From Bacteroidota bacterium (GTDB lineage Bacteria; Bacteroidota; Bacteroidia; NS11-12g; UBA955): a stretch of 64,000 bases of DNA. The DNA is taken from assembly GCA_030830065.1 (NCBI GenBank), contig JAURNR010000015.1, positions 1 to 64,000 on the forward strand, in the 5' to 3' direction. Shown one piece after another: positions 49,713 to 61,400 of the stretch. Position numbers and translations under genes: made by a program. The stretch's first letter is position 1. Every line of letters begins with the position of its first letter. Below the pieces are notes generated by a model. It worked only from the letters and a program-made list of their open reading frames with translations, was not told where the DNA came from and ran no database searches.

Positions 49713-50906
49713 ATGAAACAAAACGGCGCGCGAAAAGGTGGACGCAGATTGAGACTTTCAAAAGTTTTTAAAGAATTCTTCCAAAATCAACAATCTTCTG
49801 GGATTTTACTAGTTGCATTTACAGCAGTTTCTTTATTTATCTCAAATAGTATTTGGGGCGAAGATTATTTAAAACTTTGGGACTTTGAATTTGGTACAGA
49901 GGTATTTCATTTACATCTTAAACACTCGGTAACTGATTGGATTAATGATGCCTTAATGGCAATTTTCTTCCTTCTTGTTGGAATTGAAATTAAAAGGGAA
50001 CTGATTGAGGGCGAGTTGAGTGACAGAAAGAAAGCGATGCTTCCTGTTATTGGAGCAATTGGCGGAATGTTAATTCCTGCACTATTTTATTTTTTCATAA
50101 ATATGAATAGTCCTAAAACTCTTTCTGGAATCGGAATTCCTACTGCAACAGATATTGCATTTGCAATTGCAATTTTAGGTATGTTAGGAGATAAGGTTCC
50201 GCCCGCATTAAAAGTATTTTTAACAGCGCTAGCCATCATTGATGATTTAGGAGCAATATTAGTTATAGCCATATTTTACGGTCAACCCATTTCTGTTCCT
50301 TGGTTAGGTGTTGCCGCTGGATTCATAGTGCTTCTTGAAATCGCCGATAGAAAGAATTGGGATTACATTTGGTTATATGCAGTTCTAGGTATTGGATTAT
50401 GGTTTGCTATGTTGCATTCGGGTATTCATGCTACTATTTCTGGAGTAATTCTAGCATTTATGTTGCCAAGGCAAACGAATATCGAAAAGAAAATTGCAAA
50501 TCAGATAGAGCATAGCCTAAGTTGGTGGGTTTCATTTATAATATTACCGTTATTTGCTGCTGCTAATACAGCTATACAACTAGATTTAAATCTTTTAGAT
50601 CAATTAGTTACCCCACTATCATTAGGAGTGTTCTTTGGCCTTGTTTTAGGCAAACCATTAGGAATTTTTACCTTTTCTTGGCTAGCACACAAATTGAAAT
50701 TCGCTGAAATATCTGCTAATATCCCTCTCAATAAATTACTCTATGCGGGTATTTTAGGAGGAATTGGGTTTACTATGTCAATATTTGTTGCTAATCTTGC
50801 CTTTAACGATGTTACTCTTATCAATATCGGTAAGGTAAGTATTATTATTGCTAGTGTTACTGCTGCAACTGTTGGATATTTAGGATTTAAATTCTCGAAG
50901 AATTAA
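49713..50906 (+). CDS. nhaA: Na+/H+ antiporter NhaA
   Basis: NDALMAIFFLLVGIEIKRELIEGELS, PTATDIAFAIAILGMLG, FLTALAIIDDLGAILVIAIFY. The track start at 49704 lies inside the -7 box. Confidence 0.95.
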   Translation: MKQNGARKGGRRLRLSKVFKEFFQNQQSSGILLVAFTAVSLFISNSIWGEDYLKLWDFEFGTEVFHLHLKHSVTDWINDALMAIFFLLVGIEIKRELIEGELSDRKKAMLPVIGAIGGMLIPALFYFFINMNSPKTLSGIGIPTATDIAFAIAILGMLGDKVPPALKVFLTALAIIDDLGAILVIAIFYGQPISVPWLGVAAGFIVLLEIADRKNWDYIWLYAVLGIGLWFAMLHSGIHATISGVILAFMLPRQTNIEKKIANQIEHSLSWWVSFIILPLFAAANTAIQLDLNLLDQLVTPLSLGVFFGLVLGKPLGIFTFSWLAHKLKFAEISANIPLNKLLYAGILGGIGFTMSIFVANLAFNDVTLINIGKVSIIIASVTAATVGYLGFKFSKN

Positions 50907-50972
50907 ATCAAAAAGAAATTTTAGAATGCGAACAAACTGATATAACTTCATATATTTGATTTAATTACTGCT

Positions 50973-51341
50973 ATGAAACAACATGTTCGAAATAAAGCTT
51001 ACCTAGCAGGTGGAATAATCCTGAGCATACTAGGAATACTTTGGCTAATTCATGCACTGGGAATTGATGTACCCGAGATTATTGTGTCATTCCCGAGTTT
51101 GATAATGCTGATAGGTTTAATTACACTAATTCAAACAAAATTTAAAAGTGAAGTTGCTTGGGTGATTTTTGGGTTTGGTGTGGTTTTAATGTTAAATAAA
51201 CTGTTTCCAAATCAAAATATTTGGCAAATTGGCTTAGCTGGATTGTTATTAATTCTAGGCTTATATTACCTCTTCAAATACTTTACAGAGACAAAAGAGG
51301 TACCCGATTTTAGCACTGAAAAAGAAAACAAGAAAATCTAA
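50973..51341 (+). CDS. Small membrane protein (LiaI/LiaF-like, DUF5668-like)
   Basis: Four hydrophobic segments; AGGIILSILGILWLIHALGI; TATATTTG box at 50951. Confidence 0.55.
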   Translation: MKQHVRNKAYLAGGIILSILGILWLIHALGIDVPEIIVSFPSLIMLIGLITLIQTKFKSEVAWVIFGFGVVLMLNKLFPNQNIWQIGLAGLLLILGLYYLFKYFTETKEVPDFSTEKENKKI

Positions 51342-51379
51342 ATTAAAAGTTTTGGCATTACATTTGTAGTACATAGCAT

Positions 51380-51865
51380 ATGATGAAACGATTATTACTT
51401 TTTACTTTGGGATTTGTAGGACTATTTAATTTTGCCAAAGCTCAATTAATAGTTTCGGCAACTGAATTTGCGCGTAACCCAGCGCTTTACAATGGCAGAA
51501 CCATTATTCTAACAGGTGTAGAAGTAAATATCAACAATCCCGCTAATACAGCAAATGCTTCAATTGGTTCGGTGGCAACACCAGTAGCAACTTTAACAGG
51601 TCCAGTATCCGTATCGCCCGTTGCTCCCACTAGACCCCAAATTGGAGGCACAACTACTCCAACAGGAACAACAACTATTCAACGCTGCAACCCTCCTAAA
51701 GGATGGTTAATTACAGATGTTGAACTACCTAATAACTTGCAACAGTGTTTTGTAATTTATGATAAAATGGCAACCACCCTTCCAACTCAAAAATTCAATG
51801 CGGATTTAACATTGAGAGTTGATACTCGTTTGATGCATAGAATAACTAGGGTTAAGGTTAATTAG
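51380..51865 (+). CDS. Hypothetical secreted protein with Thr/Pro-rich linker
   Basis: Signal peptide ending AKAQ; central PTRPQIGGTTTPTGTTTIQ; TACATTTG box 13 nt upstream of ATG. Confidence 0.6.
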   Translation: MMKRLLLFTLGFVGLFNFAKAQLIVSATEFARNPALYNGRTIILTGVEVNINNPANTANASIGSVATPVATLTGPVSVSPVAPTRPQIGGTTTPTGTTTIQRCNPPKGWLITDVELPNNLQQCFVIYDKMATTLPTQKFNADLTLRVDTRLMHRITRVKVN

Positions 51866-51881
51866 AAAATTGGAAAATAAT

Positions 51882-51918
51882 ATAAAAAAAGGCGTTGAAT
51901 TTCAACGCCTTTTTTATA
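51882..51918. terminator. Bidirectional rho-independent terminator
   Basis: AAAAAAAGGCGTTGAatTTCAACGCCTTTTTTT between convergent genes. Confidence 0.88.
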
Positions 51919-52438
51919 TAGGGAACCAGCTCTCCGATCCTCTAGAATAGCCTCTACCAAATCCTCCAGTTCCAGTATCAAATCGAACACCTAATTCCAT
52001 TAGTAAAGAAACTGGTGGAGTCCAATGATCTGCAGGATTCAATATATATGACCCTTTTATTCTAAGAAAAGTAAAATCTGATTCACTAAATATTTGAAGT
52101 TGAGTAAATAGACCTTGTGCTTTTAATTGATCTTGAAAAAAATCGTACCGTTCATAGCCAAAAGTAAGGATTGCCCTTTCGCTGTTTACGAGATGGTAAC
52201 CCAAATTAAACATAGCATCTGTAAATCTAACTGCACTAGCACCTATATATAAATTTCCAGCAATTGTAGCGTTCACTGAAATTGAAGGTTGTACTTGTTT
52301 ATCCTCAAAAACTGGAATATAAATAGCACCCAAAGACATATCAATTGAAGCTATATCTTCAGTAAATAATTGCGCGGAAGCATCCTTACCGATTAAAGAG
52401 ATTAAAATAATAAGAACGGTATTTTTTACCCCAAACAT
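51914..52438 (-). CDS. Small outer-membrane-type protein in SprF/PorP position
   Basis: Signal peptide ending DASAQ; alternating amphipathic strands; 11 nt downstream of the giant T9SS type-B gene. Confidence 0.55.
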   Translation of the reverse strand: MFGVKNTVLIILISLIGKDASAQLFTEDIASIDMSLGAIYIPVFEDKQVQPSISVNATIAGNLYIGASAVRFTDAMFNLGYHLVNSERAILTFGYERYDFFQDQLKAQGLFTQLQIFSESDFTFLRIKGSYILNPADHWTPPVSLLMELGVRFDTGTGGFGRGYSRGSESWFPI

Positions 52439-52449
52439 TTATTGAAATA

Positions 52450-55400
52450 TTATCGGAGTAAAATAACTGTTTTCTTCAGTGCCCCCCCTTCTTCATTTCC
52501 AAATCTAGGTGGGTTTGACAATATTGATTCATCTTCACTACAGAAAGACGAGTAGTCTACTTCAACTACATAAACTTGAGTCATATAATTATCGCCACTT
52601 TTATCTCTTCCATCCCAACCTTGGTTATATCCTTCCCAAATTTTCTGACCCCAACGGTTATAAACCTTCATCCTATAGTTGGTAATTGCATCGGTTTTAA
52701 CTGGCTCAAGAACATTGTTTATAAGATCATTATTCGGAGTGAATGCATTAGGTAATTCAATATAATCTGGCTCCTTGACTTCTACATCGATGATTTTTTC
52801 ATCAATACATCCTTTATCGTTAATTACACGCAACTTAATGGAGTGAATTCCCAAATCTTCAGTTTGATATTTTGTTATCTCATCAGTTGAGATGAGTTCA
52901 TTATCGAAGTAGTACTCGGTCCTCCAAGCCCCTGTACTCGAACTGTTTAGATTAAAATCTTCGTTTTGAATAGGATATTTACATCTCAATGTTAAGTCAA
53001 AGTCAGCGGTTGGATTTGAATAAACTGAAACAAACTGACTTGTTGAATCAATACAACCAAATTGTGAGTACCCTATCAACTTATATGTACCCTGCTTAGT
53101 TCTATCCATAGGACTTAAAGACAAAATCAAATCAGTTGTTTTGCGAATATTTAAATTATTTGGTCCCAACCAGTCAATGGAATCAGCATCAGTATTTGCT
53201 ACTAATTTTAAACTTTCTCCATCACAGTAAATTCCATTTTTAATATCATCAATAGCTACGATTGGTTTTGGACGGACTCTTACTTTTGTTTCATATATTC
53301 CAGTACATGACCATTTATCAGATATAGTAACTCTGTAGGTACCATTGTCGTTTAATGTTACTGGGTTCAATACATAATTTGGAGAATTTACGATATTTCC
53401 CGTTGGACCTTCCCAAGTATAATTTACTCCACCCTTAGCTTTTAATACTAATAATGAGCCCTCACAAACTTCTCTATCTGGTTCTACTGATATACTGTCT
53501 AGACCAACTTGTAACCTGTACATTGCCGTATCGTAACAGCCAGCATCTGAAATACCTTTTACTAGGTAAATACCTGTATCGGACTTTTGAATGTTTGTTA
53601 AACGATGGGTAAATCCATAACCAATGGTATCAAATCCGAATGGATTGAATCTAGGTCTAAACCACGCATAATTATCTGTACCACTAGCGATTAGATCAAC
53701 ATTTGAACCAATACAACCAATTTTTGGATCCGATGTGATTGAAACAATTGGATTTAGATTAACTTTTACGTGAACTAATGCCTCATCTTCACACCCATAA
53801 CGGTCTTGGGCTGTTATCTTATAATATCCATTTTTAGTTCTATCAACATTGGCCAGACGTAACGTTGAATCCGAACTCCAACCAAAATTTGTAGATCCAT
53901 AGGACCAATTATAACTAACTCCTTCATTCATGTATGAGGTAAGAATGAGACTGTCAAATTCACATATCTGAACTGAGTCGGATGGTAAAATAACAGGATT
54001 ATGTGGTCTTTCATCCACCTCATAGAAGGTATCTACGAAACAACCTTTTTCATCCTCAACACGAACAAAATAAAGTCCCTTGCTTAAACCACTCAAAGTA
54101 CTATCTATAACATTGTTTGGTTTCTGCGTCCAGGTGTATGTATAATTTCCATTTCCACCAGAGGCTGTTACTTCTAATTCACCGTTTGATCCACCCTGAC
54201 AATCTACAGGTTTGTTGATAGTATTGAAAATAACCAATGGATCGGGTTGTTCCACCGACACTTGGATATCCATTGTATCAGGACACTGATTTTTATCGGT
54301 AACAAACAATTGATAATATCCTTCTCCAGCTGCAATCAATGGCATTCCTGAGGCAAAGAAAACATCATCTTTAAACCACTGATACTTGTAATCAGCAGTA
54401 CCACCAGAAACTGTAACATAAGCTTTTCCATTTGCTTCCCCATAGCAACGTACATCCACTGTTGAATCAAGAGCAAATTGCATTGGTTCAGGTTGTGTAA
54501 GCTGAATGTTTAATCTGGAAGAAACACAGAAATTCTCATCTCGCACCTCAACTGTATGCACACCGGCTTTAAGATTATTTTTTACATTCCCTCCATCCAT
54601 CATATCTCCATCCCAGTAATAGGTATACTTATTTCCTGGATATGGTGTTCCTCCCCATGCGGTAATGGAAACCTTACCCGTAGAATCAAAGCATTTGATT
54701 TCCTTAAGCACTTTATAACTTGCCTGAACTTGTAATGGTTGATTAATAGTAACAGAGGTAGAATCTATACATCCGTTATTATCAGTAGCCACTAAATAAT
54801 ACGTACCCGCAGGTATTTTTGTGAGGTTCGATCCAAAATATTGATTGGTTCCTTTAGTCCAAACATATCTATACGGCGAAGTACCACCTGAAATATTCTT
54901 AACAGAAGCCCCACCTGTTGAAGAATTATAACAAATAGCATTCGAATCCAAACTAGCAGTAACTAACAATGGATCAGGCTCGTCAAAGAAATAACTTCCT
55001 GCGCTCTCACAACCATTATTATCTCTAATTGTAACTTGGTAAGTTCCTGCCGGAGCAGAACTAATGTAATTTGTTGGGGTAAAGCTTGCGCCATTCCAAG
55101 AATAAGTGTATGGTCCTGACCCACCAGAGGCAACTATTTCTAATCTACCTGTCATACCATGACAAGGTATTGCGTCTAATATTCTAACTATCGGTGTATC
55201 CGGATTTTGCAGAACATTCACATACTGCAATGTATCATCCACACAACCAAAAGTTGAGATTGCTCTTAACAATACTGGGAATGCACCTGTACCTGTATAA
55301 GAACGACTAGGACTCATACCTGAATCGATATCTGATGGTGAGAATTCCCAAGCATATTTAAGTGAACCGTTACCCGTAGGTATGGTACTATTATTTACAA

Positions 55401-58400
55401 AATCAAACTTATTACTCGATAAACACTGGTTCCAATTATTCACATCAAAATTTGCCGTTGGCATTTCATAAACTCGAATCCAAGTATCTTTAACATCAAA
55501 ACAACCATAACTACTTACAACTTTATAAGTCACCAAATAGGTACCTGGTTTGGTATATGTTAACGATGTATCGGTTATTGCAGTGGCTCCGTTTCCAAAC
55601 GACCATTCATGATTTAGACTACCTCCACCCATAGGTATCTTACTCATGCTTGTATATGAGAATCGATTATTTAGTAAACATTGATCATAATCATTTACTA
55701 CAAAATCGGCAACTGGTTCAGGATAGATTTCAACCGTACTGGAATCTATTGTAGTACATCCTTTATTAGAAATACTATGTAAATAAATCCAGTATTTACC
55801 CGAATTCGGGAATGAAGTAGAGAAACTATCCTGTTTAGATAATATTTGAGTATCTCCTTTACTCGTCATCCATGTGGAGCGCAAGAATGAATTATCACTA
55901 ATACTTGAGCTATCATGGAATGTGAACGAACTATTTCCTTGACAAACTGATAATCCTGCATTATTGTTCACCAATCTAGGTGTTGGCGTTGGGAATACAG
56001 TAACCGCCTTTGTAAAGCTATCAACACAGTTATTGTTCAGTACCATTGTTAATTTGACATCGTACTTCCCTGGATTTGCATAATAATGTCTGAAGGTATC
56101 TTTGTACACAATACTACCATCACCCATATCCCATTTTGTTGTAAGCCACTTATTTGCAGTATTATTGGTGGTATTGGTAAATTTAATTGTACCACCAAAA
56201 CAAGAATCTTTTACATCAAAACTAATCTCTGGTTGTTCTCTAATTCTAATTTGAGTAGCCGCATTTCCTATTGAGTCTTTACATCCCCTATCTGAAATAG
56301 CAACTAATTTTACTTGATAGTCACCTGGCTGTCCATAAGTATGACTAGGATCTTTAAGTGTGGAACCTACGCCATCACCAAAGCTCCATTCAAAAGTAAG
56401 TGAACCACTATCTATCGTAGACTTATTGGTGAAGTCGATAGCTTTATTCTGACCACATTGATTGTTGCTCGAAGGTGTGAACATTGCATTAGGAACAGAA
56501 TAAACCTCTACTTTCTGACATATTGTATCTTGACAAGTACCAATTCCGTTATCAGCGATAAGACAAACATTTCGAATTCCCGAAGAATTAAATAAATGTT
56601 TAGGATCTCTCTTATTTGAAGTTATTCCCGATTCTAATAACCATTCATACTTCACAAAATTGGTAGTATCGATAGTTGTATTACTAAAATGAATTGGATA
56701 TCCTTCACAGGTATCTTTGAAGTCAAAGCCAGCATCTGGTTTACTAATTACTTCAACTTTCAGTGAGTCTTCATCAGCACAACCATAAATATTTGTAGCA
56801 CGGAGGACCACACTATACTTACCATAATTCGTATACGTATGCCTTACGTTTTGTTGATTATTAAATATACCATCGCCAAAATTCCAATTGAATTTTGTTT
56901 GGGTTCCATATTGTATGGTAGAGTCAGTAAATACAAATAGATTTCCGGATCCACATTGGCGATCTCTATCTACTTTAAATCTAACAATAGGTTTTGGATA
57001 TGCTTTAACGGTTTGAACCGTACTATCAAAACATCCATTAGAAGTAGTAACTCTCAGAATAACTTGATATACACCACCTGTATCATATTGGCTCTTCGGA
57101 TCTTTTAAGTTACTGGTTTTACCATTACCAAAATCCCAATTATAATACATTACGTCATTGTTAACATAGCTAGTGTTGGTAAACTGCATATTGAGCCCAA
57201 GAGTACATGTATCTTTTTGCACAAAACCAGCCGTTGGACGGTTATAAATATTTATGGTTTCATAGGATGTATCTCTGCATCCTCCGTTCCCCTCAATAAT
57301 CAATGCAACCTTAAACTGACCAAAAGTATTATACGATTTTGTTGGATTTTGTTTGTTTGATGTGGTTGAATCACCAAAATCCCAGAAATATTTCAATTGG
57401 TTTCCAGTTGAATATTGTGAAATACTCTTGAACTGGAATGCAGTATCATTTCCGCATTGAGAAGTTTTTACATCTATACCTGCTTGAATTCTATCATATA
57501 CGGTAATGGTATCTATAAAACTATCTATACATCCAAAATCACTTGTTGCTCTTAAAGTAACCCGGTAATCACCAGATTGATTATAGGTAAAATAAGGGCT
57601 TTGTTGAGTACTTGTGAATCCACCTGATCCAAAATTCCAGAAATATTTCAAGGTACCTGAAGCTATGCTAGATCCATTAGCAAAGCCAACGGTAGAGCCA
57701 TTCGAACAATTTGATGCTACTGCATATTTTGGCTTTGGCATCGGCATTACACGGATAGGTTTGGTAATACTATCGGTACAACCTTGATTGGTTGCGGCAA
57801 TCAATTTAACATTGTATACTCCCTCTGATCCATAAATATGGAACGTATCCTTAGCATTAACTTGTGAAGATGAATCACCAAAATCCCAAGTATAGGTCAT
57901 ATTACCAAATGCAAGTTTTGATTTATTTGTGAATACGTATCTGTTTTGTGCCAAACATTGGCTATCTCCATTAGTTATGAAATCTGGTCTTGGCCTTGGT
58001 TGAACTTCAATTTGAGAGGTAAACGTATCTTTACAGCCATTTAAATCTGTAACTGTAAGAGTCACAGTTTTATATCCATGCGAACTATACTTAACATCCT
58101 GCGGTTGTGCCGTAGTATCAATTCTTGGAGTTGCATCTAAACCGAAATCCCATCTCCAAGCCACAAGCTTTGATCCATTTAATGGAGTTGAACCATTAGA
58201 TGTAAAGGTAAAGGTATGATTATTTAAACATTGTGCAACCTGATTTACTGACCAGAAAGCATCTGGTTTTTCTCGCACACGAATAACAGAAGTAAATGTA
58301 TCGGTACAGGTATTCGAATCCGTCACTGTTAATGTAATTGTCTTATATCCGTGATATGAGTATGTTACATTTGATGGATTTATTGCACTTGAAGTACTTG

Positions 58401-61400
58401 GACTGGAGAAACTACCGAGTTTCCAATTATACGCTACTAATTTTGAATTTTTTGTAGGATTTGAATAGTTAAGAGCATCGAAATTAAATTGATTATCATC
58501 AAAACACTGATCATCATTATTCACTATCCAACCCGCCACTGGATTTGGAAGTATTCTAACAGTCGATATAATTGAATCATAACACCCATTAGTATCTTTT
58601 ACAATTAATCTTACACTCTTTAATCCAGTATCAGAGTATGTTACACTAGTTGGATTAGCTCCGAATGCTTTATTCGGATTTGCTGTGTTATCTAAACTGA
58701 AATCCCATTCATATTGTACCAGTTGAGAACCACTTACAGCTGTAGAACTTGAAGCAGAATAACTGAATTTATTCTCCTGATAGCATTGAACACCACTATT
58801 TACTGTCCAACTTGCTTTTGGATGATTTTTAATAAACACACTTGATTTAAATGTATCTGAGCACCCATTAATATCTGTAACTGTTAATACAACATCCTTA
58901 TATCCTAAAGCTGTATAACTAACCCCACTGTAAGATTGTGTACTTGCATTTTTAGGGAAAGATTTATCGCCAAAATCCCACTCATAAGTACTAATTTGAC
59001 TACCAGAAGCCGGAGTGCTATTAGTTCCACTATAATTAAATTCATTTCCGCGGTAACAATCATCGGGTTTATTTGAAGTCCATCTTGCAATTGGTTCTTC
59101 TTCCACTCTAACCTTAGATGTTATAGAGTCTATACACCCGGCGGCATTCTTAACAATTAAGGTAACGTCCTTTTCACCGTAATTTGAAAACTTAACATTA
59201 TTGATTCGTTTTGAACTTCCAGTACTCGGAGTACCATCGGGTTCAAATCTCCAAGTATATTGAATTGATGAATTTTGACTTAATGCATCGTTACTTTCAA
59301 AATTGAAATTCTGTATTTTAAAACATTGCGTATCGTTATTTACAGTCCATTGTGCCACTGGACTCTCATAGATAACCACATTCAATTTAGATGTATCAGC
59401 ACATTCATTTTTATCTTTAATGATCAGCTGAATTGTTTTTGTACCTGCGGTCGAATATGTTAAGTTCTTGACCGTGTCATTTATTGAGCTTTGAGGTGAA
59501 GATCCCGAACCTAAAGACCAATAGAACGAGTCTAACTGAGAATTTGTTACGGCATTAGAATTTGAAGCTGTAATATCAAAAGAGTTTAGGTACTTACATT
59601 GAGAAGAGCTACTTAAATTGGTAATTCTTGCAGTAGGATGTTCCTTCACATTTACATTTCGATCCATCGTATCAGAACATCCATTAGAATCCAAAATGAT
59701 TAACCTAATGGTCTTTTTTCCTGTTGTATTGTATACAATTCTATTTACATCTGCTGAATAAGAAATGCTTGGTGATGCAGTATTCGGGCTATTAAGATCA
59801 AAGTCCCATATACTTCTTTTAATCTTTGTTCGAGTACCTAAAACATCATTGCTGTAAGATGAACTGTTTACCCGGAATTCATTTGATCTAAAACATTGAC
59901 TTGTATCTGCAATACGGAAATCAGCCGATGGATGAGGCTTTACAATTAATGGTAAAGAATGGTAGTGAGTACATCCGTTAGAATCAGTAACGGTTAGTGA
60001 TACCTGATAATTTCCAGCCACACTATATGTAACATTATTGACGGTTGAGCTTGTCGAAGAAGAAATACTTGCATTACTTCCAAAATTCCAGTAATAAGAC
60101 TTCAGTGCTGTACCTGTAGCGTTTACAGTTTTTGAAGATGGCTTTACATTAAATACATGTCCTCTGTAACAAAGTTCAGTAGTCATGTTTTCTATTTCAG
60201 CCACTGGGTTTTGTAAGACTTGAATATTTGATGTAAAGGTATCTTGACATCCATTTAAATCCGTAATTGTTAACGTTACCGATTTATTTCCAGATGAATT
60301 ATATCTAACACTATCCTTATCTGCATTGGTCGAGCCCTGCGGTGAAGCATTTGTGCCAAAATCCCAATCATAACTTACGATACTAGAATTGGTTGAAGAG
60401 TTAGAGTTTGTTGATTTAAAATCAAAATAATTTTCATTTTTACATTGAACGTTTTTATTAACAGTCCACTCAGCGTAAGGGTTAGGTAATACTTTGACAT
60501 AATCGATAGCTGTATCCCTACAACCATCAACATTTTCAACTATCAAACGAACAGTGTAATCTCCTGCAGCGCCATAAGTAACTCCAATAACTGAGTCTAG
60601 AGTTGAGCTAATACTGTTACTACTATTACTAAATATCCAATATTTATTTTTAACTGTAGATTGTTTACCTGCATAAACATTTGAAGATCCAAAGTTGAAA
60701 CTATTTGCCTGGAAACATTGAGTATCAGAGTTAATTGAAATACGCGCTGTAGGATTATCAAGTATCTCAATTTGATTAGTGAAAGTATCTGTACAACCAT
60801 TTGCATCACCTACAATCAAAGAAACATTATTTAATCCTAAAGTATCATAGATTACATCATTTGGAATTTGCTTATTCGAAGTTTTAGGTTGAGTACCATT
60901 TCCAAAGTTCCAATTATAGGTTGATAAAGTAGAACTATTTACAGCTTGTGAATTGGATCTAAATACAAAAATATTTTGATTTTTACATTGATCTGAATCG
61001 TTAACAGTCCAAGACGCTGTTGGATGCTCAAGAATTATTGAATTTCTTGATACTGTATCGAAACATCCATTTAAATCTTCTACTACAAGGATAATATTTT
61101 TGGTCCCTGTTTGATTGTATGAAGTACTCACACTGTTATTACTTGTTCTAACAACTGGAGCACTAGTAGTGGATTGATTGCCTAAGGAATCCCAGATATA
61201 TTTCTTTGCACCATTGACCCAAGTTGGGTTTGGTTTAAACACAAGTGAATTTCCTCTCAAACATTGTACAGAATCATTAAAATAAAAACTAGCTACAGGA
61301 TGTTCTTTAACGGTTACATTAAGGGAGAAGGTGTCCGAACAACCATTGGAATCATTAACAGTGAACACGACTTTCTTTGTACCCGTTGAGCTATATGTTA

